From Alphaproteobacteria bacterium (GTDB lineage Bacteria > Pseudomonadota > Alphaproteobacteria > GCA-016699305): 64,000 nucleotides of DNA. Positions 17,186 to 26,571 of this stretch are shown here, one piece after another. The notes beneath the pieces were generated by a model, which ran no database searches, was not told the DNA's origin, and saw nothing but the letters and a program-made list of their open reading frames with translations. Both the position numbers and the translations under genes were made by a program. Numbering within the stretch: the first letter of the stretch is position 1; every line of letters starts with the position of its first letter. The stretch lies in the NCBI GenBank assembly GCA_016699305.1, contig CP064970.1:1860001-1924000 (forward strand), read 5' to 3'.

Positions 17186-19870
17186 ATGACGATTGACAAG
17201 CTCTATCACCCGACAGAAACCGAATCCCGCCTTTATCATATGTGGGAAGAGTCCGGCGCGTTGGGGGCCAATCCCGATGCGGGGCGTAAGCCCTATACCA
17301 TCATGATGCCCCCGCCCAATGTGACGGGGTCTTTGCATGTCGGCCATGCCTTGGTGATGTCGATCCAGGACATTCTGATCCGATGGCAGCGCATGAAAGG
17401 CCGCGATACGTTGTGGCTGCCCGGCACGGATCACGCCGGCATCGCGACTCAAATGATGGTCGAACGCAAATTGGCGCGCGAAGGCCGTGAGCGGCGCGAA
17501 ATAGGCCGCGAGGCGTTCTTAAAAGAAGTCTGGACCTGGAAGGAAGAGTCCGGCGGCACCATCACGCGCCAGCTGCGACGACTGGGCGCGTCGCCCGACT
17601 GGTCGCGCGAACGCTTTACCATGGATGAAGGCCTGTGCAAGGCCGTCAACACCGCCTTTGCGCGTCTGTATCGGGATGGATTGATCGACCGGGCCGAGCG
17701 TCTGGTGAACTGGGATCCCAAATTGCTGACCGCCGTGTCCGATCTTGAAGTGGACATGAAAGAGACGCAAGGCCATCTGTGGCATTTGCGTTATCCCGTG
17801 GCGGGGATGCCGGGACGCTTTATCGTCGTGGCGACCACGCGCCCTGAAACCATGCTGGGCGACACCGCCGTGGCGGTGCATCCGCAAGATGAACGCTACA
17901 AAGATCTGATCGGCAAACAGGTGCGCCTGCCGCTGACGGATCGTTTGATCCCGATCGTGGGCGATGAACATGCCGATCCCACCGTGGGCAGCGGGGCTGT
18001 CAAGATCACGCCTGCCCATGACTTTAACGATTTTGCCGTGGGCAAGCGGCATAACCTGCCCCTTATCACCATCCTGGATCAGCGCGCGCATCTGTTGAAC
18101 GACAAACATGTGCCCGAGGCTTATCGGGGCCTGGATCGCTTTGTGGCGCGTGAGCGCATCGTGGCCGATCTTCAGGCCCTGGAGCTTGTGGAAAAGATCG
18201 AACCCCACACCCATGCGGTGCCGCATGGCGAGCGTTCGGGCGTGGTGATCGAGCCGCGATTGACGACGCAATGGTACTGCTATGTCGATCGCCCCGGCGG
18301 CGCGGACGGCAAGTCCATGGCGCAGCGTGGGATCGAGGCGGTCGAACAGGGCCGCATCCGCATCGTGCCCGAGAATCTGACCAACACATATTTCCATTGG
18401 CTGAGAAATATTCAGCCTTGGTGCATCAGTCGGCAATTGTGGTGGGGACATCGCATCCCCGCTTGGTACGGCCCCGATGGCGCGATCTTCGTGGCCGAGG
18501 ACGAGGACGACGCCCAGACCCAGGCGCAAAAGCATTATGGTGCCGGCAAACCCGTCACGCTGCGCCAGGACGAGGACGTTTTAGACACTTGGTTCTCAGC
18601 GGGCCTATGGCCCTTCTCCACCTTGGGCTGGCCCGAGTCTACGCCTGACATGAAAACCTATTACCCGACAGACGTGTTGGTGACGGGCAACGACATCATC
18701 TTTTTCTGGGTCGCCCGCATGATCATGATGGGCCTGCATTTGACGGGGGAGGTACCGTTCCACACCGTCTTCATGCACGGTTTGGTGCGCGACGGTCACG
18801 GGCACAAAATGTCCAAGACCAGGGGCAATGTGGTGGATCCGTTGGAGCTGATCGACGCCTATGGGGCGGACGCTTTGCGGTTCTGCCTGGCCTCGCAATG
18901 CACGCCCGGACGCGATCCGCGCGTGTCGGGGCCGCAGGTCGAGACCATGCGTAACTTTGCCACCAAGCTGTGGAACGCGGCGCGTTATTGCCGCATGCAT
19001 GAATGCCGACCGGTTGCGTCCTTCCTTCCGGAACAGGTCAGCGAAACCACCAATCGCTGGATCATCGGCGAGGTCGCCTTGCTGGCTCAGCGCGTGGACG
19101 ACAGCCTGGAGGCCTTTCGCTTCGACGATGCGGCGACGGCTTTGTACCAGTTCATTTGGGGCACGTTTTGCGACTGGTATCTGGAATTCACCAAACCGCG
19201 CCTGACGGGCGAGAACGAAGCAGCCCGCGCCGAATGTCGCGCCACCGTCGCCTTCGTGCTGGACAAGGTGCTGCATCTGCTGCATCCCTTCATGCCTTTC
19301 TTGACCGAGGAAATCTGGGCCAACCTGACCGACGGCAAGGGTGGCGCGTTGATCACCGCGCCTTGGGTCAAACTGCCGGTCGATCTGGCCGATGACATGG
19401 TCAGCCGCGACATGGACTGGGTGATCCGCCTTATCAGCGCGATCCGCACGGTGCGCTCGGAACTTAACGTCCCGCCCAAGGCCCATATCTCGCTGTTGGT
19501 CAAGGACGCCGGAGCGGACAGCAACCGCCGCCTGATGCTGCACCAGGAAAATATCCGCCGCATGGCGCGTATCTCGGTAATCCGTTCGGTTCTGGAGGCC
19601 CCGCAAGGTACCGTGACCATGCCGCTGGACGAGGCCACCTTGATCCTGCCTTTGGCCGATGTGATCGACCTCGAGCAAGAACGCCAGCGCCTGACCAAGG
19701 AAATCCGCCATCTCAGCGACGAGCTGGAGCGCATCGCCGCCAAGCTGGCCAATCCGCAATTCGTCGAACGTGCGCCCGAAGAGATCGTGAACGAACAGCG
19801 CGCGCGTCAGGCCGAGACCGTGGCAGCCCTGGAGCGTTTGCAATCGGCGCATCAGCGTTTATCGGGTTAA
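17186..19870 (+). CDS. valS: Valyl-tRNA synthetase
   Basis: ValRS charges tRNA-Val and edits mischarged threonine. The 894-residue class I enzyme has the HIGH-type motif PPPNVTGSLHVGHAL at residues 42-56 and the CP1 editing domain with TTRPETMLGDTAVAVHP. It also has the KMSKS-type motif KMSKTRGNVVDP, an anticodon-binding domain and the C-terminal coiled-coil arm (LEQERQRLTKEIRHLSDELERI). The full-length frame starts at 17186, after a moderately good ribosome-binding site, and is probably co-transcribed with popZ. Confidence 0.97.
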   Translation: MTIDKLYHPTETESRLYHMWEESGALGANPDAGRKPYTIMMPPPNVTGSLHVGHALVMSIQDILIRWQRMKGRDTLWLPGTDHAGIATQMMVERKLAREGRERREIGREAFLKEVWTWKEESGGTITRQLRRLGASPDWSRERFTMDEGLCKAVNTAFARLYRDGLIDRAERLVNWDPKLLTAVSDLEVDMKETQGHLWHLRYPVAGMPGRFIVVATTRPETMLGDTAVAVHPQDERYKDLIGKQVRLPLTDRLIPIVGDEHADPTVGSGAVKITPAHDFNDFAVGKRHNLPLITILDQRAHLLNDKHVPEAYRGLDRFVARERIVADLQALELVEKIEPHTHAVPHGERSGVVIEPRLTTQWYCYVDRPGGADGKSMAQRGIEAVEQGRIRIVPENLTNTYFHWLRNIQPWCISRQLWWGHRIPAWYGPDGAIFVAEDEDDAQTQAQKHYGAGKPVTLRQDEDVLDTWFSAGLWPFSTLGWPESTPDMKTYYPTDVLVTGNDIIFFWVARMIMMGLHLTGEVPFHTVFMHGLVRDGHGHKMSKTRGNVVDPLELIDAYGADALRFCLASQCTPGRDPRVSGPQVETMRNFATKLWNAARYCRMHECRPVASFLPEQVSETTNRWIIGEVALLAQRVDDSLEAFRFDDAATALYQFIWGTFCDWYLEFTKPRLTGENEAARAECRATVAFVLDKVLHLLHPFMPFLTEEIWANLTDGKGGALITAPWVKLPVDLADDMVSRDMDWVIRLISAIRTVRSELNVPPKAHISLLVKDAGADSNRRLMLHQENIRRMARISVIRSVLEAPQGTVTMPLDEATLILPLADVIDLEQERQRLTKEIRHLSDELERIAAKLANPQFVERAPEEIVNEQRARQAETVAALERLQSAHQRLSG

Positions 19871-19912
19871 AGGCATGTTCACGCACGCCGCGCGTTGAGG
19901 TAAGGTCACGCC

Positions 19913-20137
19913 ATGAAAGAAACCAACGCCGCGCCGCGCCCGTCTTTGCAGACTCACTTCGTATGGTCCACGACCATAGCCTGCGAAGGCGACCCCAAGA
20001 GTTCAGGTGCCGGGCATCCGCGCGTCTATTTGAACCTGTCGAATAAGGGCGAGATCGACTGCCCCTATTGCGGGCGGCACTATGTTTTATCGACCGAATC
20101 GCAGGCAAAGCTTTCCCTTCAGGGTCATCAGTCATGA
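19913..20137 (+). CDS. CHCC zinc-finger protein (NDUFS6-like)
   Basis: The 74-residue protein carries the zf-CHCC pattern: a Cys in TIACEG, the His of GHPRVYLNL and the pair CPYC, which together can bind one zinc. The family is related to the mitochondrial complex I subunit NDUFS6 and is widespread in alphaproteobacteria, where it is usually a single small cytoplasmic protein. Its stop overlaps the polA start (ATGA at 20134-20137), so the two are translationally coupled. The name rests on the cysteine/histidine pattern and the GHPRVYLN signature. Confidence 0.88.
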   Translation: MKETNAAPRPSLQTHFVWSTTIACEGDPKSSGAGHPRVYLNLSNKGEIDCPYCGRHYVLSTESQAKLSLQGHQS

Positions 20138-22881
20138 ACGACATGCCTACTTTATGGCTGTTGGACGCCTCGGGGTTCATCTATCGCGCGTTCCATGCCT
20201 TGCCGCCTTTGACCCGTCCCGATGGCACGCAAGTGGGCGCGGTGTTTGGTTTTTGCTCGATGCTGCTGAAACTGGCGACCGAGCAGAACGGTCCGCGCAG
20301 CCTGCTGGTCGTTTATGACGCCGGACGGCGCAGCTTTCGCCACGATCTCTATCCCGAATACAAAGCCAATCGCACCGAAACCCCGCCCGAACTGGTCACA
20401 CAATTTCCCCTGTTGCGCGATGCGGTATCCTCGCTTGGCTTGCCCGCCGTGGAAGCCGAAGGCTGGGAGGCCGATGACCTTATCGCCAGTTATGCCTGCG
20501 CCGCCGCCGCGCGCGGACAACATGTCATCATCGTTTCCTCCGATAAAGATCTGATGCAGCTTGTCGGCCCGCATGTGGGCATGTTCGATCCCATGAAGAT
20601 GCGCAACATACGCGAAGAGGAAGTCCGCGAAAAATTCGGCGTATCGCCCGGTCAAGTTGTGGATGTACAGGCCCTGGCCGGCGACTCCTCCGATAACGTG
20701 CCCGGCGTGCCCGGCATCGGCGTCAAGACCGCCGCCGAGCTCATAAATCTGTATGGCGATTTGGATTCTCTTTTGGCTCGCGCGCCCGAGATCAAACAGC
20801 CCAAACGGCGCGAGTTGCTGCAAACCCACGCGCAAGCGGCACGGCTTTCACGCCAGTTGGTTACCTTAAGCGCCGATGCGCCGCGCCCTTTGGCGCTGGA
20901 GTCTTTGACTATCACGCGCCCCGATATGGCGTCCTGGGTTCCTTTTCTGGAGGCCCAGGGCTTTCACAGCCTGGTCCGGCGTCTGTCGGGTGCGACGGCG
21001 GCCAAACCGGCACCGGCTTCTCCGCGTCAGGCCAGTCTGGATATGGGGGATACTCCTGCCCCTGCTTTAAGCCAGACGCGCACTGAATATGAGCTGGTGC
21101 AAACAATCGCGCGTTTGGAACATTGGGTAGCTCTGGCCCAAGATGCGGGATATGTGGCCGTGGATACCGAGACGACTTCCCTCACGCCCAGCACCACGCG
21201 ACTGGTTGGCATCTCCTTGGCCGTCGCGCCGGGGCAGGCTTGCTATATCCCCGTCAGTCACGCGGTGGACGAGGCGCAATTGCCTCTGGCCGATATCGTG
21301 CAAACATTACGGCCCCTGCTGGCCGATCCGGCCGTTCTTAAAATCGCCCATAACGTCAAATTCGACGCCCAGGTCTTGGCCCAACACGGCCTGACCATCA
21401 CGCCGCATGACGACACATTGCTGCTATCCTTTGTGCTGGATGCGGGAAAGCACGGGCATGGGTTGGACGAGCTGGTCCAACTGCATCTGCATCACAAGAT
21501 GCTCTCGTTTGACGAGGTCACCGGAACCGGGAAGGCGAAGATCACCTTTGACCGTGTCCCCCTGGATCAGGCCTGCGCCTATGCCGCCGAAGACGCCGAT
21601 TACGCGCTACGCCTATGGCAAACATTGCGCCCCCGCCTTTTGGCCGAGAGCATGGAGACCGTCTATGAGCGGCTTGAGCGTCCCCTGGCACCGATCATCG
21701 CCGCGATGGAGACGGCGGGCATCTTGGTGGATCGGCAGGTACTGCGCGATCTAGGCCGCGACTTTACCGCCCGTATGGCGGTGTTGGAGCAAGACATTCA
21801 TAAACTGGCGGGACACCCTTTCAATATCGGTTCGCCCCGCCAATTGGGCGAGGTGTTGTTTGGGGAAATGGGCTTGCCCGGCGGACAGAAAGGCAAATCG
21901 GGGGCCTATACCACCGACGCCGATGTGCTGGAGGCCATGGCCGCCCAAGGCGTCGATATCGCCGCCCGCATGTTGGATTGGCGCGCGTTGGCCAAGCTGA
22001 CCTCGACCTATACGCAAAGCCTGGAAGAGCAGATAGACGCCAAGACGGGCCGCGTCCATACGTCATTCGCCATGACCGGTGCCATGACGGGCCGTCTGTC
22101 GTCGAGCGATCCGAATTTGCAGAACATTCCCATCCGCAGCACGGATGGCCTGGCCATTCGTCGCGCCTTTATCGCCGCCCCGGGAAACGTCCTGCTTTCG
22201 GCGGATTACTCGCAAATCGAATTGCGCTTGGCTGCCGAGATGGCCGATGTGAAGGCGCTGGTCGAAGCCTTTCAGACAGGCCAAGACATTCATCGCCTGA
22301 CAGCCAGCCAGGTCTTTGGCATACCCCTTGAAGCCGTGACCGGCACGCAGCGGCGCAACGCCAAAGCCATCAATTTCGGCATCATTTATGGCATCAGCGC
22401 CTTTGGCTTGGCGCGGCAACTGGGATGCAGCCACGAACAGGCTCGCCAGTTTCTACGCGCCTATTTCGAACGCTATCCCGAATTGCAGGCATGGATGGAG
22501 TCGTGCAAGGCCTTCGCCCGTCAGCACGGCTATTCGCGCACATTGTTCGGGCGTAAATGCCATATGCGCGATATCAACGACCGCCTGCCCGCCCGCCGCG
22601 CCTATGCCGAACGCCAAGCCATCAACGCCCCTGTCCAAGGCAGCAACGCCGATATCATCAAACGCGCCATGATCCGCCTGCCCCAGGCTCTGACACAGGC
22701 GCAACTGTCCGCAAGTCTTCTGCTGCAGGTGCATGACGAACTGGTCTTTGAAGTCCCCGAGACCGAGGTCGAGGCTACCGCACAAATCGTCCGTCAGATC
22801 ATGGAGGGTGCTGCGAGCTTGCGTGTGCCGCTGATTGTCGAAACCAAATGGGGACTCAATTGGGCTCAGGCCCATGGGTGA
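20134..22881 (+). CDS. polA: DNA polymerase I
   Basis: PolA fills gaps and removes RNA primers in replication and repair. The 915-residue protein has all three domains. The N-terminal 5'-nuclease has LLDASGFIYRAFHALPPL and SSDKDLMQL. The 3'-5' exonuclease is intact, with VAVDTETTSL at about residue 341 supplying the DxE metal ligands. The polymerase domain has motif A SADYSQIELR near 690, the O-helix RRNAKAINFGIIYG and motif C QVHDELVFE near 866. The chosen start, 20134, overlaps the preceding zinc-finger gene and gives the conserved N-terminus. No terminator is obvious downstream. Confidence 0.97.
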   Translation: MNDMPTLWLLDASGFIYRAFHALPPLTRPDGTQVGAVFGFCSMLLKLATEQNGPRSLLVVYDAGRRSFRHDLYPEYKANRTETPPELVTQFPLLRDAVSSLGLPAVEAEGWEADDLIASYACAAAARGQHVIIVSSDKDLMQLVGPHVGMFDPMKMRNIREEEVREKFGVSPGQVVDVQALAGDSSDNVPGVPGIGVKTAAELINLYGDLDSLLARAPEIKQPKRRELLQTHAQAARLSRQLVTLSADAPRPLALESLTITRPDMASWVPFLEAQGFHSLVRRLSGATAAKPAPASPRQASLDMGDTPAPALSQTRTEYELVQTIARLEHWVALAQDAGYVAVDTETTSLTPSTTRLVGISLAVAPGQACYIPVSHAVDEAQLPLADIVQTLRPLLADPAVLKIAHNVKFDAQVLAQHGLTITPHDDTLLLSFVLDAGKHGHGLDELVQLHLHHKMLSFDEVTGTGKAKITFDRVPLDQACAYAAEDADYALRLWQTLRPRLLAESMETVYERLERPLAPIIAAMETAGILVDRQVLRDLGRDFTARMAVLEQDIHKLAGHPFNIGSPRQLGEVLFGEMGLPGGQKGKSGAYTTDADVLEAMAAQGVDIAARMLDWRALAKLTSTYTQSLEEQIDAKTGRVHTSFAMTGAMTGRLSSSDPNLQNIPIRSTDGLAIRRAFIAAPGNVLLSADYSQIELRLAAEMADVKALVEAFQTGQDIHRLTASQVFGIPLEAVTGTQRRNAKAINFGIIYGISAFGLARQLGCSHEQARQFLRAYFERYPELQAWMESCKAFARQHGYSRTLFGRKCHMRDINDRLPARRAYAERQAINAPVQGSNADIIKRAMIRLPQALTQAQLSASLLLQVHDELVFEVPETEVEATAQIVRQIMEGAASLRVPLIVETKWGLNWAQAHG

Positions 22882-22961
22882 ATGATCCGTTCCGCAAGAA
22901 ATTAACCTGGTTCTCATGATGCGATAACTCCGCAAAGGTCGAATCAGAAACTCACCTGAGC

Positions 22962-23894
22962 TTAATAACCCAAACCCGCCATACTGAAAAAAGCAGGGAT
23001 GATCGCTAGCGCCAGTAAGGTGCTCAGCAACACGGCCAGCGCCATACGTTCGGGATGGATATTGACCTGCGCGGCATAGACTGCCGAATTGGCCGCCACG
23101 GGCACCAAGGCCGAGATCATCAGCAGGACATGAATGGGTCCGCCGAAAAGATGCAACACATGGGCATCCAGCAGCACCAAACCGCCCATCAGCAGCGGCC
23201 ATAGGATAAACTTGCTTGTCATCAGTAGAGCCAGCAGAGGCATATCCCAATCGCGCGTCCGGACATAGGCAAAGCTGATTCCCACCATCATCATCCCCAG
23301 CACCACATAAGCGCCGCGAAAATTCTGCCAGACTTCGACAAAGCTATCCGGCAAAGCCAGGCCCGAGATCGAATAAGCCATCCCGGCCGCCATGGCGTAT
23401 AGCACGGGCAAACGCCGCACCCGGCGCAGGCTTTCTCGTACCGAAAACGCCCCGCGCGCCAGCAGGTAATAGCCCAAGCTGGCCTCGTAAAGCATCATGC
23501 CCAGATTGAGGATCAAATAAACGCCCAGCCATTCTCCGCCCAATACCGCCAACACGACAGGCACGCCGAAATAGCCGGTATTGCCCGTGCCGCCCGCGAA
23601 ACTGACCAATCCGCGTATGCGTGGGGTAAAGTTCATCACCCGCGCCAAACGCAAGGTGACAAAGGCCATCAGCATGCTGACCCCCGCCAAGATCAAGGGC
23701 AGTGCCAGATATTCCATCTGAAATTTAAGTCGGGCAACCGCGCCGAACACGAAGACCGGCGCGATCAGATAGATCATCACATCGGCCAGCGCCACGCGAT
23801 CCGTCTTCAGGAACCGTCCCCCCAACCAACCCAGTGCCACCAATCCGTAAAGCGGCAGCAGCTTGATAAGCAGTGAGGCAAAGACGCCGCTCAT
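22962..23894 (-). CDS. AEC family (auxin efflux carrier-like) transporter
   Basis: The 310-residue membrane protein has about ten hydrophobic segments. The AEC pattern is present: N-terminal LLPLYGLVALGWLGGRFL, then the GGTGNTGYFGVPVVLAVLG segment with the conserved Asn and Pro, and a second half ending LVPVAANSAVYAAQVN. AEC proteins export or import organic acids and similar solutes across the inner membrane; the substrate cannot be read from sequence. It starts 6 bases after the opgH stop and is the last gene of the glucan operon. It may be only a co-transcribed passenger. Confidence 0.88.
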   Translation of the reverse strand: MSGVFASLLIKLLPLYGLVALGWLGGRFLKTDRVALADVMIYLIAPVFVFGAVARLKFQMEYLALPLILAGVSMLMAFVTLRLARVMNFTPRIRGLVSFAGGTGNTGYFGVPVVLAVLGGEWLGVYLILNLGMMLYEASLGYYLLARGAFSVRESLRRVRRLPVLYAMAAGMAYSISGLALPDSFVEVWQNFRGAYVVLGMMMVGISFAYVRTRDWDMPLLALLMTSKFILWPLLMGGLVLLDAHVLHLFGGPIHVLLMISALVPVAANSAVYAAQVNIHPERMALAVLLSTLLALAIIPAFFSMAGLGY

Positions 23895-23900
23895 CGCGCT

Positions 23901-26024
23901 TTATGTATTCTCGACCGGAACAGCCGCATAGCGATGCAAAGTTTCGGCGTCCCACAGCAAGGCCATGGCCTCGGGCGCGGTTAAAGGCGGGGGGGCATAG
24001 CCACGGGCGGATAGTTCAAGCTTGGCGCGCGCGCCCGCCAAAGCAGGCAAATCGGGCGGATCGTCGGGGCTGGGCTGCGTGGGCAGCAAAGCGATATGCA
24101 AAGCGCGGAGTTGTGGATCGTCCAACAGCGCATCCACGCCGCGCGCCAGGCGCACGGGCCTATCCAGCGCATTGGCATGCGTATCGAAACTACGTTCCAG
24201 AGCGCGGGCGGCGGCGAATTCGGGCGGCGGGGTCGTCTCTTCGGGCGTTACGAATAAACCGGCGCGGCGCGCCCTCTCGCCCAATTCCGCGCGGGATGAC
24301 AACACGGAAAGCGGGATGGATAGCATCAGGCCTAACGCCACGATGGATATCCAAGGCAGCAATTCGAAGGCCAGAGTAGCCGTGATGATCATCAGCACCA
24401 CACCAAAGATGGTATGCCCTGCATGACGCTGCACGGCCTCGGCCCATATCGTCTCGGCCCCGCCGCGCCGTTGCTTGCCCCAGCCGGAGTCGCGTCCGGC
24501 CAGAATGTCGAAAAAGAACCCGCTGTGAAACAGCATCAAGATCGGTGCCAGCAGGATGGTATAAAGATGCTCCAGCACCGCACCCGCCGTGAGCTTCCAA
24601 GCATCCCCCCAACCGGTGCGCCGCGACCCCGCCTGCAAGGCTAAGATCAAACCCAGCAGCTTGGGCGCAGTCAGCATGAACACGCCGCCCACCAGCAAAC
24701 GCCGCGCCAGGTCGCCGTCAAAGACCGGCCATTGCGGAAACAATGTGGGATAAGGCGGGAAATAGGCGGGCGGCGACAATGTCGCCCACGCCATCGAAGC
24801 CAGACCCGTCAGAATAAAGGCCAGACACAAGGGCGAAGCCAGATAGGCCATGATGCCCATGATCATATGGAAGCGACTGAGCGGATGCAGTCCGGTGGCC
24901 GGAATCAAGCGCAGATGCTGCAAATTCCCTTGCAGCCAACGCCGATCGCGCAAGACCGAGTCGATCAGGGTCGGGGGCGATTCCTCGTAACTGCCGCCCA
25001 GATCCGCGACCAGCCAGATTCGCCATCCGGCGCGGCGCATCAACGCGGCCTCGACAAAGTCATGGCTGAGGATATGTCCGCCAAAAGGCGGCTTGCCCGA
25101 CAAGATGGGCAGATTGCAATGCTTCATAAAGGCATGGGTTCGCAAAATGGCGTTATGGCCCCAGTAATTGCCATCGCCCAATTGCCAGAAATTCAGACCC
25201 GCCGCCAGCATCTGGCCATAAAGCCGCGCCGCGAATTGTTGAAGCCGGGAATACAGGCTGACTCCGCCCAACATCGCGGGAAGTCCTTGGATAATCCCTG
25301 CTCCGGGATTGGCCTGCATCATGCGCACGAATTTTACCATCGTCTCGCCGCCAATTAGGCTGTCGGCGTCTAAGACGATCATATACTCATAGCTCTTGCC
25401 CCAGCGTCGGCAGAAATCGGCGATGTTGCCGCTTTTGCGCGCCTCGTTGCGGCGACGCTTGCGATAAAAGATGCGCCCTTGCGCATTCAAACGGCGCACC
25501 AGATCGGACCAGCCCTGTTCTTCTTCAATCCACACGCCCGGATCGGTCGTATCGCTGAGGATGAAGAAATCGAACGGTGCCAACCATCCGGCCTTTTCCA
25601 GCGACTGATACATCGCGGCCAGATTGGCGAAGACGCGCGCCGGTTGCTCGTTATAGATCGGCAAAAGCACCGCCGCGCGCGCGGCACCGATATCCTGAGG
25701 TAATTGCCCCGGACACAGCGGCTCGGACGGATAGACCAGTCCCGGAGTCATTCCGCCGCGCCAGCAGCGCAAGAAACCCGCCAGCGCCGTCCAAAAGAAC
25801 AAAGACACCCACACGAAGTTCAAGGCGAACAGAATGACCTGGGCGATATCAAATCCGGACAGGCCGTTTTGAGCCAGCAAACGTGCCCATAGCACCGTGC
25901 AGATCAAGGTGGATAAAGCGGCCAGCGAAAAGACCACCGCGCGCCGCAAGACGACAAGAGGACCACCCTCCGGGGCCACAGCCGAGGCAGGCGGAATCGC
26001 CAAACCAGGATCCGATGCGCTCAT
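23901..26024 (-). CDS. opgH: Glucans biosynthesis glucosyltransferase H
   Basis: OpgH polymerises UDP-glucose into beta-glucan and moves it across the inner membrane for osmoregulated periplasmic glucans. The 707-residue protein has two N-terminal membrane segments and a GT2 glycosyltransferase domain. That domain includes VLLPIYNEQPARVFANLAAM, the DADS motif in YMIVLDADSLIGGETM, the GHNAILR/HILSHDFVEA region and RRWLQGN (the QxxRW-type motif). A membrane domain with several helices follows. It is the third gene of the opgG unit and is immediately followed by the AEC gene. Confidence 0.95.
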   Translation of the reverse strand: MSASDPGLAIPPASAVAPEGGPLVVLRRAVVFSLAALSTLICTVLWARLLAQNGLSGFDIAQVILFALNFVWVSLFFWTALAGFLRCWRGGMTPGLVYPSEPLCPGQLPQDIGAARAAVLLPIYNEQPARVFANLAAMYQSLEKAGWLAPFDFFILSDTTDPGVWIEEEQGWSDLVRRLNAQGRIFYRKRRRNEARKSGNIADFCRRWGKSYEYMIVLDADSLIGGETMVKFVRMMQANPGAGIIQGLPAMLGGVSLYSRLQQFAARLYGQMLAAGLNFWQLGDGNYWGHNAILRTHAFMKHCNLPILSGKPPFGGHILSHDFVEAALMRRAGWRIWLVADLGGSYEESPPTLIDSVLRDRRWLQGNLQHLRLIPATGLHPLSRFHMIMGIMAYLASPLCLAFILTGLASMAWATLSPPAYFPPYPTLFPQWPVFDGDLARRLLVGGVFMLTAPKLLGLILALQAGSRRTGWGDAWKLTAGAVLEHLYTILLAPILMLFHSGFFFDILAGRDSGWGKQRRGGAETIWAEAVQRHAGHTIFGVVLMIITATLAFELLPWISIVALGLMLSIPLSVLSSRAELGERARRAGLFVTPEETTPPPEFAAARALERSFDTHANALDRPVRLARGVDALLDDPQLRALHIALLPTQPSPDDPPDLPALAGARAKLELSARGYAPPPLTAPEAMALLWDAETLHRYAAVPVENT

Positions 26025-26070
26025 TACTTAGACAAAGCTCCTTATGGCAAAGAGTCGTAACCACCTCGTC

Positions 26071-26571
26071 CTAGCGCAGATTGACTGAGGCCGGGTGACG
26101 TAGATCATCCACGATACGCCGCACGCGCGCGGCCACGCCTTCGACCACAGCTTGCGTGCTCGGCACATCCAGATTCGGGGCCGGCAAAACTGTCGGCGTC
26201 TCGCGCGGCAAAGCGGTGACCGTGCGGCGGGCCTCCATCACGGCCTTTTGAAAGGCTTGCCAGGTCGCCTCGTCCACATCGCCCGTTTCGGCCAAAAACG
26301 CATCGGGCCAACGCGCCGTAGCGCCGCTAATCTCGCACAAAGCCGCCAGATGCGCCGCCGCCTTGCCCGGTGTTGCCGCGCGAAGGTCCAGCCGCACCGC
26401 AGCCCAAGCCGCGACCAGCGAATCATAGGCGCCTTCGATGTCCTGATCGTCCGGACCCGGCCTCGCCGCCGTTAAACGCGCAGACATATGATCCACAGCG
26501 ATTTCGGGCAAGCCATAGCGCCGCAAATAGCGGGGAAGATCGTCCGTCATTGGCTTCTTTATCGGCTCCAT
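26071..26571 (-). CDS. Hypothetical protein between opgG and opgH
   Basis: The 166-residue protein is soluble, Ala/Arg-rich and predicted helical, with no signal peptide, cysteine or known motif (segments such as GKAAAHLAALCEISGATARWPDAFLAET). It overlaps the end of opgG by 13 bases and is followed by opgH after 46 bases, so translation is probably coupled. The start at 26571 is preferred because GGAG lies 6 bases upstream; an in-frame ATG at 26583 and one at 26550 are alternatives. An insertion between opgG and opgH is unusual, and a role in controlling glucan synthesis is possible but unproven. Confidence 0.68.
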   Translation of the reverse strand: MEPIKKPMTDDLPRYLRRYGLPEIAVDHMSARLTAARPGPDDQDIEGAYDSLVAAWAAVRLDLRAATPGKAAAHLAALCEISGATARWPDAFLAETGDVDEATWQAFQKAVMEARRTVTALPRETPTVLPAPNLDVPSTQAVVEGVAARVRRIVDDLRHPASVNLR

